NCBI RefSeq assembly: GCF_009913235.1
Contig: NZ_CP047897.1
Location: forward strand, 1,693,501 to 1,757,500
DNA length: 64,000 nucleotides
Source: Nibribacter ruber
GTDB lineage: Bacteria > Bacteroidota > Bacteroidia > Cytophagales > Hymenobacteraceae
Reading direction: 5' to 3'
A model generated the notes under the pieces. The model had not been told where the DNA came from. It saw only the letters and a list, made by a program, of their open reading frames with translations, and made no database searches. Each line of letters starts with the position of its first letter. Position 1 is the first letter of the stretch. The position numbers and the translations under genes are program-made. This document shows, in pieces, positions 9,315 to 17,481 of the stretch.

Positions 9315-10385
9315 ATGCAATCAGACATCATGACTATTCATACCCAAGTAACCACCGCCAGCCGGTTGGCAGACCTGGACATGGAGAACATCCAGTTCGG
9401 GAAAATCTTTGCAGACCACATGGTTTCCATTGACTATGCAAACGGCGAGTGGCAGACACCCCAGATCTTACCGTATGGCCCTATTGAACTAAGCCCGGCC
9501 ACGGCAGCATTGCATTATGGCCAAGCTTTGTTTGAAGGCATGAAAGCCTATAAAACCGTAGACGGCCAGGTTGTGTTGTTCCGGCCGCAAGCCAACTGGG
9601 CCCGCATGAACGAGTCTGCCAAGCGTCTGTGCATGCCAGAGATCCCGGAGGAGTTGTTCATGGAAAGCCTCAAGCAACTCATTGCCCTGGATGCAAACTG
9701 GGTACCTGGCAAAGTGGGTAACTCACTGTACATAAGACCCTTCATGTTTGCCAGTGATGCCTTGGTGGGTGTACGCCCGTCAGAGACGTATAAGTTCATG
9801 ATTTTCTGCAGCCCTGCCAGCCAGTATTACGCTGAGCCGGTGCGCGTGAAGATTGAAGAAAAATACACCCGCTCTGTAGAAGGCGGCGCCGGTTACGCCA
9901 AAGCAGCCGGTAACTACGGTGCCTCTCTATACCCAACCAAGTTGGCGCAGGAGAAAGGCTTCCATCAAGTGATCTGGACAGACGGCAAAGAGCACAACTT
10001 CATTGAAGAATCTGGTACCATGAACGTGATGTTTGTGATTGACGGCAAATTAATCACGCCTGCTTTGAGCTCCTCTATCCTGGCTGGTATCACCCGCGAC
10101 AGCGTGTTGCAACTGGCCCGCGACTGGGGAATGCCGGTGGAAGAGCGCCGCATCTCTGTACAGGAGATTGTAGACGCTCACGCCGCTGGTACCCTGGAAG
10201 ACGCCTTTGGCACCGGCACGGCCGCTACCATTGCGCCCATCAAGTCCATCATGTACAAAGAACATGAGATGGAATTGCCGGCCGTGGCCAACCGTACTTT
10301 CTCTAACAAAGTAGCCGCAGAACTAGACAAAATCAGACACGGCCAGGCAGAAGACGTGCACGGCTGGATGGTTCCGGTTCAGTAG
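9315..10385 (+). CDS. ilvE: Branched-chain amino acid aminotransferase
   Basis: A 356-residue fold-type IV PLP aminotransferase of the type II BCAT group, doing the last transamination of valine, leucine and isoleucine synthesis (or the first of their breakdown). Recognisable blocks are ALHYGQALFEGMKAY near residue 57, the PLP-lysine context YAKAAGNYGAS near residue 195, EESGTMNVMFV near 235 and the phosphate-binding SSSILAGITRDS near 253. A second ATG at 9330 is an equally possible start. It is followed by a long hairpin (10409-10470) and palindromic copy 4. Confidence 0.93.
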   Translation: MQSDIMTIHTQVTTASRLADLDMENIQFGKIFADHMVSIDYANGEWQTPQILPYGPIELSPATAALHYGQALFEGMKAYKTVDGQVVLFRPQANWARMNESAKRLCMPEIPEELFMESLKQLIALDANWVPGKVGNSLYIRPFMFASDALVGVRPSETYKFMIFCSPASQYYAEPVRVKIEEKYTRSVEGGAGYAKAAGNYGASLYPTKLAQEKGFHQVIWTDGKEHNFIEESGTMNVMFVIDGKLITPALSSSILAGITRDSVLQLARDWGMPVEERRISVQEIVDAHAAGTLEDAFGTGTAATIAPIKSIMYKEHEMELPAVANRTFSNKVAAELDKIRHGQAEDVHGWMVPVQ

Positions 10386-10408
10386 AGCTACGGTCAGACA
10401 CAAGCTAT

Positions 10409-10470
10409 AAGACGCAAGACACAAGGCCTTCTCAGGTAATCACATCTGAGAATCTTGTATCTTGCGTCTT
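10409..10470. repeat. Long imperfect hairpin of AAGACGCAAG type
   Basis: AAGACGCAAGACACAAG at 10409-10425 pairs with the arm at 10454-10470 with one mismatch (a G-T pair), with TCTCAG/CTGAGA inside. It is REP-like, and can act as 3'-end hairpin of ilvE. Confidence 0.75.
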
Positions 10471-10503
10471 TCCTATGTGAGAAGATTGTGAAATGAAGAA
10501 TGC

Positions 10504-10541
10504 CGTTTTTAGCCTGTTTTACAGAAAATAAGCCAAAAACG
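10504..10541. repeat. 38-bp palindromic element, copy 4
   Basis: Left arm CGTTTTTAGCCTGTTTTA, right arm GAAAATAAGCCAAAAACG. It lies between ilvE and the next plus-strand gene. Confidence 0.85.
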
Positions 10542-10582
10542 ACGGTTGAATCCAAACCAGAATCATTTTCTGACATTCATTT

Positions 10583-11353
10583 ATGCGCAGACTTGCCTTA
10601 GCTTTTCTCTTTCTTGTCGCTCTTACAACGGCCTCCTTCCAGGCTGCTCAAGATCCAGGTGCCATAGATTTTTATCCAAAAGTCCAGGCTTTTGATTTAA
10701 GCTCTGTTTTGGCCGCAGACAGCATTTCTATTGAAGATGAGCAGAGAAAGATTGAAAAGCAGGAGCCTTTTGGTTTTATTGGCGACGACTATCAAAGGTT
10801 CTTCATTCATTTTACGTCTGTTATAAAAAATCCAGACAATGCATATCAATACCTGGTCTATGGAAAATCAAGGGTTAAAGATACCGTTTGCGATTTTCAA
10901 GGAACCATCACGGTCAAAAGTGCCAGGCTCCTAAAGGAAAGTGACCACCCAACATTCAAGCAAGGCATGGTTGTAGGCGAATACAAGTTCTATGAAAATG
11001 GAAGGCTTCCCGCCACAGGCTTTCTACAAGGAAAAGTTACTACAGATTTTTACCTGGACGAGAAACAGAAAATCCATTACGACGACTTAATGTTCTCAGC
11101 GGACGGCTTCAAGAATAATCAGTTCCAAGGAACCTGGACGAGTTATAAAACAGGAATTACCAAGAAATGTAACTGGGGAGATTATAGAATCCCATCCAGC
11201 GGAGATTTAGACATTGGGGCCGGTGAATTCAGTGTAAATGGGAAATACATAAAAAACGGCTGGCAAAACTACATGAAGGCCTTTATTGGAAACCCTGATT
11301 TACCTGAAACCAAAAAGGCAAAAGCGACGGAAGAGGCGAAATGGTGGAAATAG
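10583..11353 (+). CDS. Secreted protein of unknown function
   Basis: A 256-residue protein with a clear signal peptide (MRRLALAFLFLVALTTASFQA, cut near residue 21). The rest is a soluble domain rich in beta-type sequence with motifs such as GMVVGEYKFYENGRLPATGFLQGKV... and a late cysteine in KKCNWGDYRI. The repeated GxYxFYENGRL-like and FQGTWTSY text recalls MORN-like toxin/antitoxin-neighbour repeats, but too few units are present to name it. Base composition is more A+T rich than its neighbours, consistent with a lineage-specific gene. Single gene between repeats. Confidence 0.6.
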   Translation: MRRLALAFLFLVALTTASFQAAQDPGAIDFYPKVQAFDLSSVLAADSISIEDEQRKIEKQEPFGFIGDDYQRFFIHFTSVIKNPDNAYQYLVYGKSRVKDTVCDFQGTITVKSARLLKESDHPTFKQGMVVGEYKFYENGRLPATGFLQGKVTTDFYLDEKQKIHYDDLMFSADGFKNNQFQGTWTSYKTGITKKCNWGDYRIPSSGDLDIGAGEFSVNGKYIKNGWQNYMKAFIGNPDLPETKKAKATEEAKWWK

Positions 11354-11371
11354 AAAGTATACACTAAATTC

Positions 11372-11453
11372 TCATTTTCACATCGTCACATTTCCAAATC
11401 TTCACATCAGAAAATAGCACATCAGCACATTAAAGTTTTAGCACATTAGCAGC
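11372..11453. repeat. Low-complexity CACAT-type repeat upstream of prfB
   Basis: Words CACATCGTCACAT, AGCACATCAGCACAT and AGCACATTAGC recur; same family as 3097-3180. It runs right up to the prfB start codon, so it forms the prfB leader. Confidence 0.6.
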
Positions 11454-12531
11454 ATGACCCAAGAGCAGATAAAAGAGTTAAAAGGCCGCGTAGAGGCTTT
11501 GAGGAGGTATCTTTGACTACGATGCCAAGAAAGAACAAGTACTAGCCATTGAAGAGAAATCTACGGCACCCGACTTCTGGGATGACCCCAAGAAAGCCGA
11601 GGTAGTCTTGAAGGAAGCCAAAGGACTGAAAACCTGGACCGATGACTTTGAGAAGACCAACAAGGCAGTGGAAGACGTAGAAGTGCTCTTCGATTTCTAT
11701 AAAGAAGGCGACGTGTCTGAAGAAGACATTGCCGCTGAATATAAGTCTGCCCAGGATGTAGTAGAAGCCTTGGAGTTCAAGCGGATGCTGAGCAACGAGG
11801 AAGACCAACTGGGCGCCGTGCTGGAGGTAAACTCGGGCGCGGGTGGCACGGAGAGCCAGGACTGGGCCGAAATGCTGTACCGCATGTACCTCATGTGGGG
11901 CGAACGCAAAGGCTACACCGTCAAACAAATTGACTTCCAACCTGGCGAGGGCGCGGGTATCAAATCTGCCACGCTGCAGTTTGACGGAGACTTTGCGTAT
12001 GGCTACTTGAAAGCCGAGATTGGCGTGCACCGCTTGGTGCGTATCTCGCCGTTTGACTCGGGTGGACGTAGGCATACCTCTTTTGCCTCGGTGTTTGCCT
12101 ACCCGGTAGTGGATGACACCATTGAGATTACCGTGAACCCCGGTGACATTGAATGGGACACCTACCGCGCGGGCGGTGCTGGTGGCCAGAACGTGAACAA
12201 GGTAGAAACCGCGGTGCGCCTTAAGCACAAGCCAACTGGCATTACCATTGCCGTGCAGATTGAGCGCTCGCAGCTCATGAACAAGGAGCACGCCATCAGA
12301 ATGCTGAAGTCTCAGTTGTACCAGATTGAGATTAACAAGCGCAACGAGGAGCGGGACAAGGTAGAAAGCACCAAGAAGCGCATTGATTTCGGGTCGCAGA
12401 TCAGGAACTACGTATTGCACCCGTACAAGCTCATCAAAGACATACGCACCGGCGTAGAACGCACCGATGTGCAGAACGTGCTGGACGGTGACCTGGATGA
12501 TTACATCAAAGCCTTCCTGATGCAAAACTAA
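11454..12531 (+). CDS. prfB: Peptide chain release factor 2, expressed by programmed +1 frameshift
   Basis: RF2 reads UGA and UAA stops. Reading from ATG 11454 gives 20 codons ending in CTT, then an in-frame TGA at 11514-11516. Skipping one base (T 11514) continues in the +1 frame as DYDAKKEQ... to the stop at 12531, for 358 residues in all. The site is the classical one: an AGGAGG at 11502-11507, then TAT CTT TGA C, with the same spacing as in E. coli. When RF2 is scarce the ribosome shifts and makes more, so the gene controls itself. RF2 identity is shown by SPF (near residue 199, in RISPFDSGG) and the catalytic GGQ (near 243, in [12 protein letters not shown]). A typical gene finder would start it at 11608 and lose about 50 residues. 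Confidence 0.96.
11502..11517 (+). promoter_or_regulatory. prfB programmed +1 frameshift signal
   Basis: AGGAGG TAT CTT TGA C: an internal Shine-Dalgarno-like stimulator, slippery CTT and in-frame TGA stop. Notable because few genes in this window have an SD before their start codon. Confidence 0.95.
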
Positions 12532-12562
12532 GCGTCCAAGCCCAGAATGATGCATCAAAAGC

Positions 12563-12586
12563 GCCTTCTACTGTTGAGTAGAAGGC
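12563..12586 (+). terminator. Terminator hairpin after prfB
   Basis: GCCTTCTAC pairs with GTAGAAGGC across TGTTGA, followed by ACTTTCGTTTTT; the last seven bases are the left edge of palindromic copy 5. Confidence 0.8.
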
Positions 12587-12591
12587 ACTTT

Positions 12592-12629
12592 CGTTTTTAG
12601 GCTAATTTCTGCAAAACAGGCCAAAAACG
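12592..12629. repeat. 38-bp palindromic element, copy 5
   Basis: Left arm CGTTTTTAGGCTAATTTC (decayed), right arm CAAAACAGGCCAAAAACG. It sits directly behind the prfB terminator hairpin. Confidence 0.82.
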
Positions 12630-12760
12630 GCAGCAGGAAAGGCTTGATGAGTTGAACCGAGGTCCCTAGCCAAGTGTTCTTCTCATACGCCGCGCTTCAC
12701 GCAGAAGCCTTTCCCGGCAAAACACTTGGCTTGTCTATCATAGCGGGCTTTCCATCTTTT

Positions 12761-13960
12761 ATGAACCACTTTTATTACAGAACCTCTCCCCCAGTTCGCA
12801 GGCAATTGCGGCCCTTCAGGAAACCTTTTTTCTGGAAGCTGCTGTTGGCCGCCTTCCTTCTGTTAAACATTATTTTATTGATAGCCGCCGGAAAACCCAG
12901 TTCGGCTACCATTGCTCCTATTCAATTACGCGCCGAGAAACTGCCCTTCATCCCGAACGAGTTTCACATAGCCGAAGTGGTGGATGAAAGAGTTTCCCAA
13001 AAAACCATTGGCACGCTGGTGCCGCCGTTTACAACTCCTGCCTTGCCTCCGGCGGCTCAGACCGTAGACTTTCAGGGAGGTGCCGTGCTGGCCATTACAA
13101 CCTACCTTCAACAAAGCTTGGCGCAGAATGCCAGCCTGCGGCCCATTACGCTCAAGATCAAAGAATACCAGGTCACAGAAACACCCGGCGACAAAGGAAA
13201 GGTAAACGGGCAAGTGGCCATCTCTGTGGCATTTGAATTACGGCGCGAAGGCAAGCAGATTCACCTGTTGGATTACAAAAGTGGCGCCCGGTACATCCGC
13301 TCCAGCCATCAGTTGACGGTAGTAGAGTCCACGCTCAGAAAACTGTTGAACGGTTCTCTGGAATACCTGCATCTCTGGATGGAACGCGAAGCCGCCGGCA
13401 ACGAGAAACTGGCCAAAGGTCTACAGGTACACATCACAGACCACCTGGAGAATACCGAGCCAGACACGCTGTTCTATGACCCCAACCAGCCGTTGAACTT
13501 CAGTGACTTTAAGGGCCGAAGACCACCCAACAACTTCGCGGCCTCCATCTTTCCGGGTTTGTCATATGAAAGCACGGCCACCATGGACAAAGGCATCATC
13601 CATATCAAGATTCACGTAAAAGTATACGCCCTGCGCGAACTCACCCAAATACAAGATAATGCCCGAGACGCCCGTACCCTCAACCATGAGCAACGGCATT
13701 TTGACATCGTGAAAGTAGCCGCCGAACGCTTTAAGCAACGCATTCAGCCCCAGAAGCTTACTATAGAAGACTATGACTCCATGATTCAATACGAGTACCT
13801 GAAGGCGCTCTGGGAAATTGGCGATGAGCAGAAAAAGTACGACGCAGACACCAGCCACGGCATTTCCTCTGCAGGGCAGGCAAAGTGGAACGCCTACCTG
13901 GACGAGGAATTGAAAAAACTGGGTGTCTACCCTTCTTCCGGCCTGACGTCTTCTAATTAG
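12761..13960 (+). CDS. Membrane-anchored DUF922-like putative metalloprotease
   Basis: A 399-residue protein with one membrane segment at about residues 24-42 (KLLLAAFLLLNIILLIAA), so it is probably anchored with the bulk in the periplasm. The C-terminal 170 residues carry NFSDFKGRRPP and, near residues 309-313, HEQRH, an HExxH zinc motif followed by FDI; this matches the DUF922 group of predicted secreted Zn proteases. Upstream, residues 60-200 resemble a lipoprotein-type domain without a clear name. ATG 12761 is chosen; an upstream in-frame GTG at 12674 would add 29 residues that look non-coding. The gene ends in a very strong terminator. Confidence 0.7.
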   Translation: MNHFYYRTSPPVRRQLRPFRKPFFWKLLLAAFLLLNIILLIAAGKPSSATIAPIQLRAEKLPFIPNEFHIAEVVDERVSQKTIGTLVPPFTTPALPPAAQTVDFQGGAVLAITTYLQQSLAQNASLRPITLKIKEYQVTETPGDKGKVNGQVAISVAFELRREGKQIHLLDYKSGARYIRSSHQLTVVESTLRKLLNGSLEYLHLWMEREAAGNEKLAKGLQVHITDHLENTEPDTLFYDPNQPLNFSDFKGRRPPNNFAASIFPGLSYESTATMDKGIIHIKIHVKVYALRELTQIQDNARDARTLNHEQRHFDIVKVAAERFKQRIQPQKLTIEDYDSMIQYEYLKALWEIGDEQKKYDADTSHGISSAGQAKWNAYLDEELKKLGVYPSSGLTSSN

Positions 13961-13970
13961 CATAAGCAGT

Positions 13971-14016
13971 AAAAACGGTGGCCCATGCTTTTTGTAAAGC
14001 ATGGGCCACCGTTTTT
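13971..14016. terminator. Strong bidirectional terminator fused to palindromic copy 6
   Basis: Perfect 21-bp stem: AAAAACGGTGGCCCATGCTTT at 13971-13991 pairs with 13996-14016 around TTGT. The right arm ends in CGTTTTT, which is also the left end of copy 6. It lies between convergent genes. Confidence 0.92.
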
Positions 14017-14047
14017 GGCATCTTTTCCAGAAAACAGGCTAAAAACG
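14010..14047. repeat. 38-bp palindromic element, copy 6
   Basis: CGTTTTTGGCATCTTTTC, centre CA, right arm GAAAACAGGCTAAAAACG. Shares CGTTTTT with the preceding terminator; ends 3 bases before the minus-strand SDR stop. Confidence 0.88.
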
Positions 14048-14050
14048 ACT

Positions 14051-14779
14051 TTAAAAATCGCGCACAGAACAAACAACGCCATTGGCCAGGCTAGGCTTTT
14101 CCATCAACTGAATAACCTGCTGCGCGGCTTCTTCTGGTGAGGCCAGCGCTTTGTTCTGGTGCATGTCTTTAAAATTCTGCACACTGCTGAACTGCGCCAC
14201 GTCTGAACTTCTGATCTGCTCCTGCATATCTGTGTCAATCACCCCCGGCGACAGCGAGAACACCTTCACGCCCGTCTGCATCAAGTCCTGTTCTACCTGT
14301 GCTGTCTGGGACAACATATCCAGCGCGGCTTTTGAGGCACAGTAAGCCGCCCAACCGTCTATAGGCCGTTGCCCTGCCCCCGAACTTATGTTCACAATCA
14401 TCTTCTCACAGTCCTGCCGGTGTTGGTAGACTTGCAGGAACATGTTCATGAGCATGGCCGGCACCACCACGTTCACGTCAAAGACAAACTCAAAGTGCTC
14501 GTTCTGGCTCTGCCCCACGTAGCCAATATCGCCTACCACGCCGGCGTTGTTCACCAACACTATTTTCTGGGCATCGGGCAGAGGCTCAAATATCTTGTGC
14601 AGGTTGTGCTCCACGCCGGCCATGTCAGAAAAATCAAGCGGCTGGTGGCGGTAGTTCTTATGCGTAATGGAGCAGTTTCTGGACACGCCAATGACTCTGT
14701 TCTGGTCATCTTTCAATAAGGCTTCGGCAATAGCTTTGCCCAACCCGCGGCTGGCACCCGTGATGATATAGTAGTTCAT
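14051..14779 (-). CDS. Short-chain dehydrogenase/reductase (sepiapterin/benzil reductase-like)
   Basis: A 242-residue classical SDR, an NAD(P)-dependent oxidoreductase of the cytoplasm. It shows TGASRGLG at residues 7-14, NNAG near 88, the catalytic Ser in NISSGAG near 131 and YCASK (YxxxK) near 145, followed by SPGVIDTDM. The overall pattern is nearest to sepiapterin reductase/benzil reductase-type SDRs, but the substrate cannot be told from sequence. It is convergent with the DUF922-like gene; 4 bases separate its stop from palindromic copy 6. The ATG at 14779 immediately precedes the nucleotide-binding strand, as usual. Confidence 0.88.
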   Translation of the reverse strand: MNYYIITGASRGLGKAIAEALLKDDQNRVIGVSRNCSITHKNYRHQPLDFSDMAGVEHNLHKIFEPLPDAQKIVLVNNAGVVGDIGYVGQSQNEHFEFVFDVNVVVPAMLMNMFLQVYQHRQDCEKMIVNISSGAGQRPIDGWAAYCASKAALDMLSQTAQVEQDLMQTGVKVFSLSPGVIDTDMQEQIRSSDVAQFSSVQNFKDMHQNKALASPEEAAQQVIQLMEKPSLANGVVCSVRDF

Positions 14780-14935
14780 GATTTCTAATTAGAAATTAAA
14801 AATTAGAGATTAGAAATGGATATTCTAGTTTCCTCCTTGGCTTTGCATACGCAGAAGAGCGGGTAAAAAGTTGGGAGGCTTGATTGATCATGGGAGTGTT
14901 TGGAAGACCCAGGAGTGCCTTAACGAAAGTAAAAG

Positions 14936-14962
14936 GCCTCACGGGTTTTGAAAACCTGTGAG
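14936..14962. terminator. Hairpin, possible terminator
   Basis: GCCTCACGGGTTTTG and its partner AAAACCTGTGAGGC form a long stem with one or two mismatches just before palindromic copy 7. Direction is uncertain; it is 3' of hslU on the minus strand. Confidence 0.55.
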
Positions 14963-14975
14963 GCCTAAGGCAAAC

Positions 14976-15013
14976 CGTTTTTGGCCTTTTTTCTGGAAAA
15001 GAAGCCAAAAACG
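14976..15013. repeat. 38-bp palindromic element, copy 7
   Basis: Centre reads CTGG on the plus strand, that is CCAG on the minus strand, the sense of the neighbouring hslU and SDR genes. Right arm AAAAGAAGCCAAAAACG. Confidence 0.85.
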
Positions 15014-15025
15014 CCATACACTCTC

Positions 15026-15143
15026 CCGCAAGCTTGTAGCTTGTGGGTAAGATGAGGCAAGTTTACAAACTTGCGTGCCTCACCATGCAAGTCGTGCAAG
15101 TTGGAAACTTGCTCTATGATTGGCTCCAAGTTATAAACTTGAA
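15026..15143. repeat. REP-like array of CAAGTTnnnAACTTG palindromes
   Basis: Four palindromes in a row: GCAAGCTTGTAGCTTGTG, GCAAGTTTACAAACTTGC, GCAAGTTGGAAACTTGC and CAAGTTATAAACTTG, each with a variable centre. This is the build of REP/BIME clusters, and is a family different from the 38-bp element and from the GAGTC family at 45.5 kb. Confidence 0.8.
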
Positions 15144-15269
15144 GCAGGGCGTTTAATCACCGCCTGTCTAGCTGGCCCACAAGATCCCCCAAGTCAAGCC
15201 TGGGATGTCCCACTTTCAAGATGACAAAGAGGGAGGAACGGTCAAATCGGATTAATTCTTAATTCTTAA

Positions 15270-16667
15270 TTATAAAATATACTGGCTAAGGTCTCTGTTT
15301 TTGACCATGTCACGCAAGCGCTCTTCTACCATTTCTGGGGTGACCATGAGTTTGGCGTTGGTAGGAATGGTGTCTGGCACGTCATACAGAATGTCATTGA
15401 GCAGGCGGCTCATGACGGTGTGCAGACGGCGGGCGCCAATGTTCTCCACTTCGGCGTTTACCTCAAACGCGATTTCTGCAATCTTCTGCAGGGCTTCATC
15501 TGAAAAAGACAGCTCTACTTCTTCTGCTCTCAGCAGTTCTACATACTGCTTGGTGAGCGCATTCTTCGGGTACTTGAGAATCTGGTAGAAATCGTCTTTG
15601 CTCAGGCTCTGTAGTTCTACTCTAATCGGGAAACGTCCCTGCAACTCTGGAATCAAATCTGAGGGCTTGGCCACGTGGAAAGCTCCGGCGGCAATGAACA
15701 GGATATGATCGGTTTTGATGACGCCGTATTTGGTGTTGACGGTGCTTCCTTCCACAATAGGCAAAAGGTCCCGCTGAACGCCTTCGCGGCTCACGTCTGG
15801 GCCGCTGCCGCCTTTGCCGCTGGCGCTGGCTACTTTGTCAATCTCGTCAATGAAGATGACGCCGGCGTTCTCGGCTTTGGCAATGGCCTCTTCCTTCACC
15901 TCGTCCATGTCAATGAGCTTGGACGCTTCTTCTTCTAGCAGAATTTTGCGGGCCTCAGAGATGGTCACTTTGCGCTTCTTGGTCTTTTTGGGCATCATGT
16001 TGCCAATCATCTCCTGGATGCCGGCCATCTGCATTTCGTCCATGCCCGGTCCCATCACACCCACCCCCGAAGAAGCGCTTTGCGACACCTTGATTTCAAT
16101 CTTACGGTCTTCCAGTTCGCCGTTTCTTATTTTCTCCCGGAAGCGCTCACGCGTACGCTCGTTGAGTTCATAATCGCTATTGGGCTCCTCTGAACCAATA
16201 GAGCTGTCAAACCCCATTTCACGATTTCCTGGCTGGTTGATAGGCGGAATGAGGGCGTCCAGGATGATGTCTTCCACCATTTGGGCAGCCTGCGCTTTTA
16301 CGTCTTCCTTTTTGCGGGTCTTGACCATGTTCACGGCCTGTTCCACTAAGTCACGCACCATGCTTTCCACGTCGCGGCCTACATAGCCTACCTCGGTGAA
16401 CTTAGAAGCTTCTACTTTGGTGAAGGGCGCGTCTGCAATGCTGGCCAAACGGCGGGCAATCTCGGTCTTCCCCACGCCGGTGGCGCCAATCATCAAGATG
16501 TTGTTGGGCACAATCTCCTTCTGCATCTCAGGATCGGCGTGCATGCGGCGCCAGCGGTTACGTAAGGCAATGGCCACGTTGCGCTTGGCGTCATGCTGGC
16601 CAATGATGTATTTATCCAGTTCGGCTACAATTTGAGCGGGGGTCAAGTACTTGGTTGGATCTAACAT
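15270..16667 (-). CDS. hslU: ATP-dependent protease ATPase subunit HslU
   Basis: A 465-residue AAA+ unfoldase that feeds substrates to the HslV peptidase. It begins with TPAQIVAELDKYIIGQ, has Walker A GATGVGKT near residue 64, the pore motif GYVGRD, Walker B VIFIDEIDK near 270, and the HslU-specific I domain (residues about 110-240, with the Met/Gly-rich GVMGPGMDEMQMAG). It ends in RDLSQYIL, the C-terminal tail that docks into HslV. hslV is not adjacent. Length is normal. The region before the start (minus strand) holds palindromic copy 8. Confidence 0.96.
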   Translation of the reverse strand: MLDPTKYLTPAQIVAELDKYIIGQHDAKRNVAIALRNRWRRMHADPEMQKEIVPNNILMIGATGVGKTEIARRLASIADAPFTKVEASKFTEVGYVGRDVESMVRDLVEQAVNMVKTRKKEDVKAQAAQMVEDIILDALIPPINQPGNREMGFDSSIGSEEPNSDYELNERTRERFREKIRNGELEDRKIEIKVSQSASSGVGVMGPGMDEMQMAGIQEMIGNMMPKKTKKRKVTISEARKILLEEEASKLIDMDEVKEEAIAKAENAGVIFIDEIDKVASASGKGGSGPDVSREGVQRDLLPIVEGSTVNTKYGVIKTDHILFIAAGAFHVAKPSDLIPELQGRFPIRVELQSLSKDDFYQILKYPKNALTKQYVELLRAEEVELSFSDEALQKIAEIAFEVNAEVENIGARRLHTVMSRLLNDILYDVPDTIPTNAKLMVTPEMVEERLRDMVKNRDLSQYIL

Positions 16668-16778
16668 AGGTTAATTTTGAATGAGAGAATGAATGAATGA
16701 GAGAATGCAAAAGTCTCATGCATTCTTCTTCAAGTTTATACTCTATGCCCGAAGGCTATTTTTATTTCGGTTCTAATT

Positions 16779-16816
16779 CGTTTTTGGCCTATTTTCTAGA
16801 AAACAGGCCAAAAACA
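16779..16816. repeat. 38-bp palindromic element, copy 8
   Basis: CGTTTTTGGCCTATTTTC, TA, GAAAACAGGCCAAAAACA: close to consensus. It is 83 bases 3' of the minus-strand gene ending at 16899. Confidence 0.93.
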
Positions 16817-16898
16817 GCATGAAATTAACTAATGGTTTCTGCTACACTTCAGCACGAATTCTATCCTTACCATATTTCATATTAAAATGAATACGCTC

Positions 16899-17441
16899 TT
16901 ACATCCATTCTAACCTTCTTTCCATTGGTGCAAGATGTTCCATGATTGATTGGTTATCTCTTATGAAAAGTGTTAAATCTGCGATTGTTTCAGAGACACC
17001 CACTAAAAATTGTTGTCCATCTTCCTGAGTAAACAAAAATGCTGAATCGTATTTTACAGTTATCAGCTCTTTTCCTTCACTGTTCCACTCATCTACATCT
17101 TTATCTTCAAAGAGTTGTATTCTACTAATCGCACTTGATGGAGTGATATTTATTGAGCAGGAAGCGAGTAAATATCCTTCTTCGCTTATTTTTATTTCTT
17201 TTGGGGTTTTAGATTGACTTACCTCCAATTGATAGTATTCATAATCATCAAAATCTATCCAAGAGGTCTCAAAGTTGAGAAACCCCTTTTTTGAGGATAA
17301 TGAGAATGAGGATGATTCAAATAGATTGAGGTTTACATTTACTTGCAACCCATTGCTGTAAATCATAAACACATGTTCACCAATTAACTGTTGAACTAGT
17401 TCGATGCTTTGATTAGACAGGTAATTCTCTATTATTCTCAT
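16899..17441 (-). CDS. Hypothetical protein, A+T-rich gene
   Basis: A 180-residue protein with no signal peptide or membrane segment and no motif I know. It is acidic, with runs such as FDDYEYYQLEV and EDKDVDEWNSEGKE, and looks like a small cytoplasmic alpha/beta domain. Codon use is strongly A/T-ending (ttt, aat, gaa), clearly unlike porQ and hslU on either side, which suggests recent acquisition. Immunity-protein-like proteins of polymorphic toxin systems often look like this, but no toxin gene is nearby, so that is speculation. Confidence 0.6.
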   Translation of the reverse strand: MRIIENYLSNQSIELVQQLIGEHVFMIYSNGLQVNVNLNLFESSSFSLSSKKGFLNFETSWIDFDDYEYYQLEVSQSKTPKEIKISEEGYLLASCSINITPSSAISRIQLFEDKDVDEWNSEGKELITVKYDSAFLFTQEDGQQFLVGVSETIADLTLFIRDNQSIMEHLAPMERRLEWM

Positions 17442-17481
17442 ATCTTATAATATACCCAACAATTAGATAGTTGGCACATTA

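Larger units (their letters stand above)
14780..15269. other. Repeat-rich intergenic region between SDR and hslU
   Basis: No gene is seen. It contains an AT-rich ATTAGAAATT-type tract (14782-14817), a hairpin CCTCACGGGTTTT/AAAACCTGTGAGG at 14936-14962, palindromic copy 7, a REP-like array (15026-15143) and a short TTAATTCTTAATTCTTAATTAT tract next to the hslU stop. Confidence 0.6.

Noticed and set aside
11454-11607. prfB as a pseudogene with a premature stop, or starting at 11608
   Set aside because: The TGA is in the canonical CTT TGA C frameshift context with an SD-like stimulator, and the +1 frame restores a full RF2.
12674-12760. Upstream GTG start for the DUF922-like protein
   Set aside because: The extra 29 residues are not signal- or domain-like; ATG 12761 just before the membrane anchor is better.
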